From NCBI RefSeq assembly GCF_001692325.1, contig NZ_LXKN01000058.1:124001-188000 (forward strand): DNA of 64,000 bases, given 5' to 3'. A model generated the notes under the pieces. That model searched no databases. It had not been told where the DNA came from and saw only the letters and a list, made by a program, of their open reading frames with translations. Positions 1 to 8,211 of the stretch are shown in pieces. Source of the stretch: Rhizobium sp. AC27/96 (GTDB taxonomy: Bacteria; Pseudomonadota; Alphaproteobacteria; Rhizobiales; Rhizobiaceae). How positions within the stretch are numbered: position 1 is the stretch's first letter; each line of letters begins with the position of its first letter. A program made the position numbers and the translations under genes.

Positions 1-705
1 ATGGTGGCAACGCCTTACGCCAGCGGTCTTGCGGCTCTCGTCGACGACGAAGTCGAGCTTGGCTGCGCTGCGATCGACATGGGCGGCGGCACGACGACGA
101 TTTCGGTCTTTGCCGAGGGCAAACTGGTACATACCGATGCGGTGAGCCTCGGCGGCCATCATGTCACCACCGACCTTGCCCGCGGTCTTTCGACCCGCAT
201 CGAGGATGCCGAGCGGCTGAAGGTGGTGCACGCCTCGGCGCTGGCGAACTCCTCGGATGAGCGCGAGCTGATTTCCATCCCGCCAATCGGCGAAGACGAG
301 CGTGACCAGCCGACACAAGTGCCGAAGGCCCTGGTGTCGCGCATCGTCAAGGCCCGTATCGAAGAGACCCTCGAACTGATTCGCGATCGCATTCAGCGCT
401 CGGGCTTCAGCCCGATCGTCGGCAAGCGTGTCGTTCTGACCGGCGGTGCCAGTCAATTGACCGGTCTGCCCGATGTGGCGCGTCGTGTTCTTGCCCGCAA
501 TGTCCGCATCGGTCGCCCCATGGGCGTATCCGGCCTGCCGACGGCGGCCAAGGGGCCGGCCTTTTCGACGGCGGTGGGCCTGATGATCTATCCTCAGGTC
601 GCAGACATGGAGACACATGCGCCGAGCAGCGGACTGCTCTCGTCGCTTGGAGGGAACAACAGCCGCATCGGCCGCGTCGGCCAATGGCTGAAAGAGAGTT
701 TTTGA
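1..705 (+). CDS. ftsA: Cell division protein FtsA, C-terminal part (5' end outside window)
   Basis: Actin-like ATPase that anchors FtsZ filaments to the inner membrane and recruits later divisome proteins. Only the last 234 residues are present. The ATG at base 1 is an internal methionine, because the reading frame is open to the window edge and full FtsA is over 400 residues. The phosphate-binding DMGGGTTTISVF segment lies near residues 26-37 and the GGAS adenosine motif near 148-151. The protein ends in WLKESF, the type of short amphipathic C-terminal helix by which FtsA binds the membrane. ftsZ follows 103 bp downstream on the same strand, the usual arrangement, so the two are probably co-transcribed from upstream promoters plus possible local ones. 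Confidence 0.97.
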   Translation: MVATPYASGLAALVDDEVELGCAAIDMGGGTTTISVFAEGKLVHTDAVSLGGHHVTTDLARGLSTRIEDAERLKVVHASALANSSDERELISIPPIGEDERDQPTQVPKALVSRIVKARIEETLELIRDRIQRSGFSPIVGKRVVLTGGASQLTGLPDVARRVLARNVRIGRPMGVSGLPTAAKGPAFSTAVGLMIYPQVADMETHAPSSGLLSSLGGNNSRIGRVGQWLKESF

Positions 706-808
706 GTGCCTGATCCCGGGAATGTTTCCCGGGGCAAGCGTCAGGCAAGTGAAATCGAGTGAATTGGCCGGCGTGGCGATGCGGCCATAAAGAGAAGGAA
801 CGGGTACA

Positions 809-2545
809 ATGACTATCAAGCTGCATAAGCCAGATATCACCGAGCTTAAGCCGCGTATCACCGTGTTCGGTGTTGGTGGCGGTGGCGGCAATGCCGTCAA
901 CAACATGATCACGGCAGGCTTGCAGGGCGTCGATTTCGTCGTCGCCAACACTGACGCCCAGGCGCTGACCATGACGAAGGCGGAGCGGATCATCCAGCTC
1001 GGCGTCAACGTCACGGAAGGTCTCGGCGCCGGTTCGCAGCCGGAAGTCGGCCGTGCAGCTGCCGAAGAGTGCATCGATGAGATCATCGATCATCTCAACG
1101 GCACGCATATGTGCTTCGTCACCGCCGGCATGGGCGGCGGCACGGGCACGGGTGCTGCTCCGGTTGTCGCACAGGCAGCCCGCAACAAGGGCATCCTGAC
1201 CGTCGGCGTCGTCACCAAGCCTTTCCACTTCGAAGGCGGCCGCCGTATGCGTCTCGCCGAGATGGGCATCCAGGAACTGCAGAAGTCGGTCGACACCCTG
1301 ATCGTCATCCCGAACCAGAACCTGTTCCGCATCGCCAACGACAAGACGACTTTCGCCGACGCGTTCGCCATGGCCGACCAGGTTCTCTATTCGGGCGTTG
1401 CCTGCATCACCGATCTGATGGTGAAGGAAGGTCTCATCAACCTCGACTTCGCCGACGTCCGTTCGGTCATGCGCGAAATGGGCCGCGCCATGATGGGCAC
1501 CGGCGAAGCTTCCGGCCAGGGTCGTGCGATGCAGGCTGCTGAGGCCGCTATCGCCAACCCGCTGCTCGACGAAACCTCAATGAAGGGCGCACAGGGCCTG
1601 CTGATCTCGATCACCGGTGGTCGTGACCTCACCCTGTTCGAAGTCGATGAAGCCGCGACCCGCATTCGTGAAGAAGTCGACCCGGACGCCAACATCATCC
1701 TCGGCGCAACTTTCGACGAATCGCTCGAAGGCATCATCCGCGTCGCCGTCGTTGCAACCGGTATCGACCGCGCAGTGAACGAAGCAGCCGACCGGGGCAT
1801 GGAATTCCGCCCTGTCGCAAAGCCGGCTATCCGTCCTTCCGCGGCCGCCGCTCCTGCAGCGGCCGCAGCTCAGCCTGCCCATGTCGCGCAGGCCTACACC
1901 GCACCGGCCGCTGCTCCAGCTCCCCGTACCGTGGATCCTGTTGCACAGACCATTCGTGCGGCGGAAGCCGACCTGGAACGCGAACTGGAAATCCAGATGG
2001 CCCGCCAGGCTCATGTACAGCAGCCGCAGCCGGTCATGCAGCAGCCCGCGGCACAGGAAGACAACTTCCGTCCGCAAAGCCGTATCTTCGCAGCCGCGCC
2101 CGAAGCCCAGCCGGTCCGTCAGGCTCCGGTTCAGCCGCAGCCGGCTCCGGTCATGCATCAGCAGCCGATCATCCGTCAGGCTCCTGAGCAGGTCCGTATG
2201 CCGAAGGTGGAGGACTTCCCGCCGGTGGTTAAGGCTGAAATGGAACATCGTGCCCAGCCGGTTGCCGCTCAGGCTGCCGAAGAGCGCGGTCCGATGGGCC
2301 TGCTGAAGCGCATCACCAACTCGCTTGGCCGCCGCGAAGAAGACCCGGCGTTCGACGATATGATGGCTTCGACCAACACCGCGGCTCCGCAGCAGCGCCG
2401 TGCGCCTTCGCCGGAAGCAAGCCTCTACGCTCCGCGTCGTGGCCAGCTCGACGATCAGGGCCGTCAAGTTCCGTCGGCACGCATGGCAAGCCATGAAGAC
2501 GATCAGCTCGAAATTCCGGCCTTCCTGCGCCGCCAGTCGAACTGA
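809..2545 (+). CDS. ftsZ: Cell division protein FtsZ
   Basis: Tubulin-like GTPase that forms the Z ring at midcell. The 578-residue protein has the tubulin signature GGGTGTG at residues 109-115 and a complete GTPase core to about residue 320. A long Gln/Pro/Ala-rich linker follows to about 560, then the conserved C-terminal peptide LEIPAFLRRQ, which binds FtsA and other partners. FtsZ of E. coli is about 383 residues; the extra length is the disordered linker typical of the long rhizobial FtsZ. The start at 809 follows a GAGAAGGAACG ribosome-binding stretch. The gene ends at an intrinsic terminator (2591-2624), separating it from lpxC. Confidence 0.98.
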   Translation: MTIKLHKPDITELKPRITVFGVGGGGGNAVNNMITAGLQGVDFVVANTDAQALTMTKAERIIQLGVNVTEGLGAGSQPEVGRAAAEECIDEIIDHLNGTHMCFVTAGMGGGTGTGAAPVVAQAARNKGILTVGVVTKPFHFEGGRRMRLAEMGIQELQKSVDTLIVIPNQNLFRIANDKTTFADAFAMADQVLYSGVACITDLMVKEGLINLDFADVRSVMREMGRAMMGTGEASGQGRAMQAAEAAIANPLLDETSMKGAQGLLISITGGRDLTLFEVDEAATRIREEVDPDANIILGATFDESLEGIIRVAVVATGIDRAVNEAADRGMEFRPVAKPAIRPSAAAAPAAAAAQPAHVAQAYTAPAAAPAPRTVDPVAQTIRAAEADLERELEIQMARQAHVQQPQPVMQQPAAQEDNFRPQSRIFAAAPEAQPVRQAPVQPQPAPVMHQQPIIRQAPEQVRMPKVEDFPPVVKAEMEHRAQPVAAQAAEERGPMGLLKRITNSLGRREEDPAFDDMMASTNTAAPQQRRAPSPEASLYAPRRGQLDDQGRQVPSARMASHEDDQLEIPAFLRRQSN

Positions 2546-2590
2546 TCCGTTATTGGACGGTTTTTTAATAGGTTGCTAACCATCCTGATG

Positions 2591-2624
2591 AAATCCGGGG
2601 CCTCAAAGCCCCGGATTTCCTTAT
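2591..2624 (+). terminator. Intrinsic terminator after ftsZ
   Basis: A perfect 11-bp stem (2591-2601 with 2608-2618), six-base loop and a T-rich tail lie 45 bp after the ftsZ stop. The rest of the 333-bp gap before lpxC (2546-2878) shows no gene and presumably carries the lpxC promoter. Confidence 0.85.
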
Positions 2625-2878
2625 TTTAGACTTGATGCCGTATCTGAAATTATCCAGCAAATTCAATCGACTGCTTTCGTAACAAAGCGAAAGAAACAGT
2701 GATTTGGAATGAGATGCCTCGGCGAGTATGTAGAGGGCAAGCAAGCCTGCGGAATCACGTTCATCGATGAATGTATGTGGCGCCCGCGGCAGGATTAACA
2801 GACTGAACCGGCAATATGGGTAAGCGTCCGAAGAATGACCGCCCCAGCCTGGATCAGATAGACGAAGGCAGAATTTAT

Positions 2879-3835
2879 ATGGCAATCGGATTGTTGGGTT
2901 TTCAGACCACCATTGCAAATCCTGTGACACTTTCAGGTATAGGCGTTCATTCCGGCGCCAATGTGTCGATCACCTTTTATCCCGCCGAAGCCGGCACGGG
3001 TGTCGTTTTCCAGCGCCAGCATGACAATGGCGACGTGACTGAACTGCGTGCTGTTTCCTCTCAGGTCGGCAACACAGACCTCTGCACCGTCCTCGGCTTC
3101 TCGCCGCTGCGCTCGGTTGCGACGGTTGAGCATGTCATGGCGGCGATCTACGCGATTGGCCTCGACAACGTCGTTATCGAAGTCACCGGTGCTGAAATGC
3201 CGATCATGGACGGCAGCTCCTATCCGTTCATCGAAGCCATCGAGCAGGCCGGTATCGTGTCGCTCGGCGTCAAGCGCCGCTATATCAAGGTCATCAAGCC
3301 GGTTCGTATCGAGGCTGGCGGCTCCTGGTGCGAGTTTCGTCCGTATGACGGAACGCGATTCGAGATCGAGATCGATTTTGCATGCCCGCTCATCGGCCGG
3401 CAGAAGTGGGAAGGCGATCTGACTGCCGAGACCTTCAAGACCGAATTGTCGCGTGCGCGTACCTTCGGCTTCATGCGCGATGTCGAGCCTCTGTGGGCTT
3501 CGGGTCATGCACTGGGTTCGTCGCTGGAAAATTCCGTTGTCATCTCGGACGACAACACCGTCATCAACGTCGAAGGCCTGCGTTACCCGAAGGACGAGTT
3601 CGTTCGTCACAAGGCACTTGATGCCGTTGGCGACCTGGCATTGGCCGGCGCACAGTTCATTGGCCACTACCGTTCGTATCGCGGTGGTCACCGCATGAAT
3701 GCGAACGCCCTGAAGGCATTGCTCAGCGATGCGAGCGCCTATGACGTCGTCGAAACTGCGGCGCCGCGCCAGCGTGCTCACAGCCGCGATTTCGTTTCGG
3801 TCAATGCGCCGGAATTCGCGCCCTGGTCGGCGTGA
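2879..3835 (+). CDS. lpxC: UDP-3-O-acyl-N-acetylglucosamine deacetylase LpxC
   Basis: Zinc deacetylase of the first committed step of lipid A synthesis, in the cytoplasm. From the ATG at 2879 the protein has 318 residues, the usual LpxC length. The zinc ligands are H85 (in VEHVMAAI), H244 and D248 (HKALDAVGDL), and the general-base histidine is H271 (GGHRMN). An upstream in-frame ATG at 2816 would add 21 residues unlike LpxC, so 2879 is preferred; it is preceded by GAAGGCAG. The gene is flanked by terminators on both sides and so looks monocistronic. ftsZ-lpxC adjacency is standard in alphaproteobacteria. Confidence 0.97.
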   Translation: MAIGLLGFQTTIANPVTLSGIGVHSGANVSITFYPAEAGTGVVFQRQHDNGDVTELRAVSSQVGNTDLCTVLGFSPLRSVATVEHVMAAIYAIGLDNVVIEVTGAEMPIMDGSSYPFIEAIEQAGIVSLGVKRRYIKVIKPVRIEAGGSWCEFRPYDGTRFEIEIDFACPLIGRQKWEGDLTAETFKTELSRARTFGFMRDVEPLWASGHALGSSLENSVVISDDNTVINVEGLRYPKDEFVRHKALDAVGDLALAGAQFIGHYRSYRGGHRMNANALKALLSDASAYDVVETAAPRQRAHSRDFVSVNAPEFAPWSA

Positions 3836-3861
3836 TCTTTTGAAACAGAGATGAAAAAATT

Positions 3862-3891
3862 AGCCGCTCCGATAAGGAGCGGCTTTTTTTT
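3862..3891 (+). terminator. Intrinsic terminator after lpxC
   Basis: Stem GCCGCTCC / GGAGCGGC with a five-base loop, followed by an unbroken T run, 27 bp after the lpxC stop. The remainder of the 309-bp gap to bamD contains no recognisable gene and should hold the bamD promoter. Confidence 0.93.
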
Positions 3892-4144
3892 GGCGAGAGA
3901 TTCGCGAGGTTTATTTTTTGTTGGCGCGCAACATCGAAGTCAGGCCGTCCAACGAAAGAATTCATTGTCAAAACAGTGATTAAGCCTGCCGATATGCGGT
4001 CTTTGCCACAAAAATGCGTTAATGCATCATCAATGCGTTGCCCTGATGGTGTTTTTGCGGCTAGAAACGCCAGCGAGAGAATGCCGTCTCCGCAACGACG
4101 GCTAGTGGGACAGTGATCCGATGGGTTTTGCAAGGTCTGAAAGC

Positions 4145-4990
4145 ATGAATGTCACAGCACGGGCTCTGCTCGTATCGCTTCTCCTCGCTGGTATCGGTGC
4201 GGTGGTGACGGGTTGTAACACCAAGAAGGATATCGACATCACCAAGCTGGGTGTCGAGACCGATCCGCCGGAATTGCTCTACAATCAGGGCCTTGCCAAT
4301 ATCAAGGCAGGCAACATGACGGAGGCGGGCAAGAAGTTCGACGCCATCAACCAGCAGCAGCCCTTCTCGGAATGGGCGCGCAAGGCGATGGTGATGAGCA
4401 CCTTCGTAAAATACCGCACAGGTCGCTATGACGATGCCGTGCAGACGGGCAATAGCTATCTGAAGCAGTATCCGGGCTCCGAGGATGCCGATTACGTCCA
4501 GTATCTGGTCGGTTCGTCCTATGCCAAGCAGATCGTCGACGTCACGCAGGACCAGCGTGCCGCGGCGCAGACGATCGAGGCGATGACCAAGCTCGTCAAC
4601 AACTATCCGAAGTCGCAATATGTCAGCGACGCGCAGGAAAAGATCCGCTTCGCCAAGGACCAGCTCGCCGGCAAGGAAATGCAGGTCGGCCGCTACTATC
4701 TTGAGCGCAAGGATTATCTTGCCGCTATCTCGCGCTTCCGTATCGTCGTGGAGCAATATCCCACCACGAACCAGATCGAGGAAGCCCTGGCACGCCTGGT
4801 GGAAGCCTATTATGCGATGGGCATCGTTCCGGAAGCACAGACGGCAGCTGCCGTTCTCGGCCACAACTATCCTGACAGCCGCTGGTATGCCGATTCCTAC
4901 AAGCTGCTGAAGAAGGGTGGCGTGGAGCCGAGCGAAAATTCCGGTTCGTGGATTTCCAGAGCGGGCAAGAAACTTCTTCTTGGGACGTGA
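4145..4990 (+). CDS. bamD: Outer membrane assembly lipoprotein BamD
   Basis: Essential TPR lipoprotein of the BAM complex, which folds beta-barrel proteins into the outer membrane. The chosen ATG at 4145 gives 281 residues with a short signal peptide ending in the lipobox VTGC (lipidated Cys at residue 24). An in-frame ATG at 4121 would add eight residues before the signal and is possible. The mature part is made of tetratricopeptide-type helices, including the conserved YNQGLA and YYLERKDYLAAI segments. recN starts 12 bp downstream and the two are probably one transcript, a common alphaproteobacterial pairing. Confidence 0.95.
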   Translation: MNVTARALLVSLLLAGIGAVVTGCNTKKDIDITKLGVETDPPELLYNQGLANIKAGNMTEAGKKFDAINQQQPFSEWARKAMVMSTFVKYRTGRYDDAVQTGNSYLKQYPGSEDADYVQYLVGSSYAKQIVDVTQDQRAAAQTIEAMTKLVNNYPKSQYVSDAQEKIRFAKDQLAGKEMQVGRYYLERKDYLAAISRFRIVVEQYPTTNQIEEALARLVEAYYAMGIVPEAQTAAAVLGHNYPDSRWYADSYKLLKKGGVEPSENSGSWISRAGKKLLLGT

Positions 4991-5002
4991 GATTGAGCGA
5001 AG

Positions 5003-6676
5003 ATGCTGATCCAGCTTTCGATCCGCGATATCGTTCTGATCGAGCGGCTGGATCTTGCCTTCGAGTCCGGTCTCTCGGTTTTGACCGGCGAAACGGGTGC
5101 AGGCAAATCCATTCTGCTTGACAGTCTGTCGCTGGCCCTTGGTGGGCGCGGCGATGGCGGTCTCGTGCGCCATGGAGAAGAACGCGGCCAGGTGACTGCG
5201 GTCTTTGATGTGGGCACGCAGCATGCCGCCCGCAAGCTCCTGCGTGACAATGGTATCGATGACGATGGCGACCTGATTTTTCGCCGCGTCCAGTCGGCCG
5301 ATGGACGCACCAAGGCTTTCGTCAATGATCAGGCGCTGAGCGTGCAGCTGATGCGCCAGGTAGGCCAGCTCCTCGTCGAAATTCATGGACAGCATGACGA
5401 CCGCGCGCTGGTCGATACCGACGCGCATCGCATGCTGCTGGACGCCTTCGCAGGCCTTGCCGAAGAGACGCAAGTTGTTGGCAGGCTTTACAAGGTCTGG
5501 CGCGATACCGAGCGGACGCTGAAGAAGCAGCGTGAGCAGGTGGAGAAGGCGGCGCGCGAGGCTGATTATCTGCGTGCTTCCGTCGAGGAGCTTGAGAAGC
5601 TCTCGCCGCAGGATGGCGAAGAGGACGATCTGGCGGAACGCCGCGCGCGGATGATGAAGGCCGAGCGCATTGCCGGCGATATTGCCGAAGCCTCCGAGTT
5701 TCTGAACGGCAATGCGTCTCCCGTGCCGCATATCGCCTCGCTTGTGCGAAGGCTTGAGCGCAAGAGCCACGAGGCTCCGGGCCTGCTGGAAGACACCGTA
5801 GCGCTGCTTGATGCGGCGCTGGATCAGCTTTCCAACGCGCAGATGGAAGTCGAGGCCGCGCTCCGCAAGACCGAATATGATCCGCGGGAGCTGGAGCGGG
5901 TCGAGGAACGCCTGTTTGCGCTCCGGGGAGCATCGCGCAAATATTCCGTGCCGGTCAGCGAGCTTCCGGCATTGGCCGTGCGAATGATCGCCGATCTTGC
6001 CGACGTCGATGCCGGCGAGGAAAGGCTGGCGCGCCTGGATAGCGAACTGGCTGTCGCCAAGGCGGATTATGACGCCGCCGCGCGCAGCCTATCCGACAAG
6101 CGTCATCATGCTGGCGCGGCGCTTGCCGCCGCTGTGATGGCGGAACTGCCGGCGCTGAAGCTTGAGCGGGCGCGTTTCATGGTGGAAATCACCAGCGATC
6201 CGGATGCCGGCACGGCTGACGGTATCGATGTGGTCGAGTTCCATGTTCAGACCAACCCGGGCACGCGTCCGGGCCCTATCACCAAGGTCGCTTCCGGTGG
6301 CGAGCTCTCGCGTTTCCTGCTCGCGCTGAAGGTGGCGCTTGCCGATCGCGGGTCTGCGCCGACCCTTGTGTTCGATGAAATCGATACCGGTGTTGGCGGT
6401 GCGGTGGCCGATGCCATCGGCCAGCGGCTGAAGCGGCTCTCCGATCGTGTCCAGGTGCTATCCGTTACCCATGCACCGCAGGTCGCGGCGCGCGCGGCGA
6501 CCCATCTCCTGATCTCCAAGGGGCCAATCGCGGATGGCTCGGAAAAGATCTCGACGCGCGTTGCCACCATGGAGCCGAAGGATCGCACCGAGGAAATCGC
6601 CCGTATGCTTGCCGGCGCTTCGGTGACGGAAGAGGCGAGGGCGGCTGCAAAGCGGCTGCTGGCCGGCAACGGCTGA
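5003..6676 (+). CDS. recN: DNA repair protein RecN
   Basis: SMC-like ATPase that acts in recombinational repair of double-strand breaks. The 557-residue protein has Walker A GETGAGKS at residues 29-36, a long coiled-coil middle (about 150-370), and near the C terminus the ABC signature SGGELSRF and Walker B LVFDEIDTGVGG followed by the switch histidine region SVTHAPQVA. Length and layout match the family. It follows bamD by 12 bp. I saw no convincing SOS box directly before it, which fits transcription from the bamD promoter. Confidence 0.97.
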   Translation: MLIQLSIRDIVLIERLDLAFESGLSVLTGETGAGKSILLDSLSLALGGRGDGGLVRHGEERGQVTAVFDVGTQHAARKLLRDNGIDDDGDLIFRRVQSADGRTKAFVNDQALSVQLMRQVGQLLVEIHGQHDDRALVDTDAHRMLLDAFAGLAEETQVVGRLYKVWRDTERTLKKQREQVEKAAREADYLRASVEELEKLSPQDGEEDDLAERRARMMKAERIAGDIAEASEFLNGNASPVPHIASLVRRLERKSHEAPGLLEDTVALLDAALDQLSNAQMEVEAALRKTEYDPRELERVEERLFALRGASRKYSVPVSELPALAVRMIADLADVDAGEERLARLDSELAVAKADYDAAARSLSDKRHHAGAALAAAVMAELPALKLERARFMVEITSDPDAGTADGIDVVEFHVQTNPGTRPGPITKVASGGELSRFLLALKVALADRGSAPTLVFDEIDTGVGGAVADAIGQRLKRLSDRVQVLSVTHAPQVAARAATHLLISKGPIADGSEKISTRVATMEPKDRTEEIARMLAGASVTEEARAAAKRLLAGNG

Positions 6677-6754
6677 TTGCCGGGATAATTCGTCAAATGC
6701 CTGTTACCGGGCTTTGCTAGACGACGTCGCATTTCTGTTGAGAAGGGTTTTTAC

Positions 6755-8017
6755 GTGAGGCTTTGGGGCAGCATTGTCGCCATCTTTTTTGGAGCACTTT
6801 CCATTCAGGCAAGTGCTGCGCCTTTGCAGCCACAACCGAAAGCCGTTCCCGTCTTTTCTCAGACCGGGCCCGATGCTGCGGATTATGGCGAGAAGCTCGG
6901 TTATCCCGTCGGCCTTCCGTTCAAAGACCAGCCCCACATGGTCGGCAATTACACGCATGCGGACCGACTTTGGCCGACCCACACAGTAGCTGCCGCGGAA
7001 CAACCGTCGACGCTGTTGCGCGCGCCGTCCGAGCTTTCGACCAGCTTCAAATTCGGCACCGAAACCACTTCGTTGATGAAGTATCTGGACACGAATCCGA
7101 CCACCGGCTTGCTGGTTGCGCATAATGACGTGATTCTGTTCGAACATTACCAATATGGCCGTACCGATCAGGACCGCTTTCTCTCCCAATCCATGGCAAA
7201 GACCCTGACTGGCATGCTCATCGGGATTGCGATTTCAGAGGGGGCCATTCATTCGATCGACGATACCGTGGAGACCTATGTACCGGAGCTGAAGGGCACG
7301 GAAATGGGCGTAACGCCGATCCGTGCGCTTCTCCATATGGCTTCCGGCATCGCCTTTACCGAAAACTTCGGCACACCTCAGGATGCGGAAAAGCTTCGCA
7401 ACTCATTGCTTGGCCCGGAACAGCTCAATCCGATTGCAGCGGTTACGAGGTTCAACAAGCGGGTTGCCGCTCCCAACACCGTTTGGCACTACAGCAATCT
7501 GGACACAGAGGGCTTGAGCCTGGTGCTGACCCACGCCACTCACATGACGATGGCGGAGTATCTCCAATCCAGGATCTGGCAGCCGATGGGCGCGGAGGCG
7601 AGCGCGAATTGGCAGGTTGACAGCACTGGCCAGGAGGTCGGCTACTGCTGCTTCAGCGCGACGCTTCGCGATTATGCTCGCTTCGGCATGCTGCTCGCCC
7701 ATGACGGTGCCTGGAATGGCCGCCAGATCATGCCGCGGCAGTGGCTGCTGGATGCCACACAGCCTGCGACGCAAGGTTCATTCCTCGCAGTCACCCAAGA
7801 AGCTCACCCCTGGGGTTACGGCTATCAAACCTGGCTGATGCCCGGTCCGCACCGAACATTTTTCATGGACGGCCTGGAAGGGCAGCGCATTCTTGTTGAT
7901 CCGACAACGCATCTGGTGCTCGTTCACACCGCCGTGCGCACAAAGATGCATGGAGTGGGGAATGCCGAGCTGGTCGAACTTTGGTCCAGCATTTTGAAAC
8001 AGTTTGCGAGCAATTGA
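6755..8017 (+). CDS. Secreted serine hydrolase, class C beta-lactamase/esterase fold
   Basis: The 420-residue protein starts at a GTG preceded by GAGAAGGG and has a signal peptide of about 21 residues (cleavage near QASA). It carries the penicillin-binding/beta-lactamase family triad elements: SMAK at 146-149 (nucleophile Ser, general-base Lys) and YSN from Tyr246. Such proteins are usually periplasmic esterases or peptidases acting on D-amino-acid-type substrates; true beta-lactamase activity cannot be told from sequence. It sits between recN and ligA, which are often adjacent in relatives, so it may be an inserted gene. A palindromic repeat fragment lies just downstream, before ligA. Confidence 0.85.
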   Translation: MRLWGSIVAIFFGALSIQASAAPLQPQPKAVPVFSQTGPDAADYGEKLGYPVGLPFKDQPHMVGNYTHADRLWPTHTVAAAEQPSTLLRAPSELSTSFKFGTETTSLMKYLDTNPTTGLLVAHNDVILFEHYQYGRTDQDRFLSQSMAKTLTGMLIGIAISEGAIHSIDDTVETYVPELKGTEMGVTPIRALLHMASGIAFTENFGTPQDAEKLRNSLLGPEQLNPIAAVTRFNKRVAAPNTVWHYSNLDTEGLSLVLTHATHMTMAEYLQSRIWQPMGAEASANWQVDSTGQEVGYCCFSATLRDYARFGMLLAHDGAWNGRQIMPRQWLLDATQPATQGSFLAVTQEAHPWGYGYQTWLMPGPHRTFFMDGLEGQRILVDPTTHLVLVHTAVRTKMHGVGNAELVELWSSILKQFASN

Positions 8018-8143
8018 GCGATCTTTGTCGCCGTGATGACGCAGCTATCCCCATGATCGCCCGTGGTGCGATATCGCCGTGCCGGCGGTCGCCGTCAGTC
8101 ATCGAATTTCAGAATTTTTCTCTTGGTATTTGCGCACCTCGAA

Positions 8144-8180
8144 TGGAAAACCGCTTCGCACTTTTCCTCGAAGTGCTCTA
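8144..8180. repeat. Half-copy of a rhizobial intergenic palindromic element
   Basis: Read on the minus strand, this stretch closely matches the first part of the element at 52112-52181 (shared core GAGGAAAAGTGCGAAGCGG-like, with the AGAGCACTTC arm). It lies in the gap between the serine hydrolase and ligA, 31 bp before the ligA start. Such elements resemble the RIME class described in rhizobia; the assignment is by memory of the motif. Confidence 0.6.
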
Positions 8181-8211
8181 AAACATTTCGAAAATCGGGG
8201 AGTGTCGATTC

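Noticed and set aside
1..3. ATG at base 1 as the start of ftsA
   Set aside because: The frame is open to the edge and the encoded protein lacks the N-terminal half of FtsA, so this methionine is internal.
4061..5770. Long minus-strand open frame (569 codons) opposite bamD and recN
   Set aside because: It is the antisense shadow of two clear conserved genes, with no family resemblance and no ribosome-binding site.
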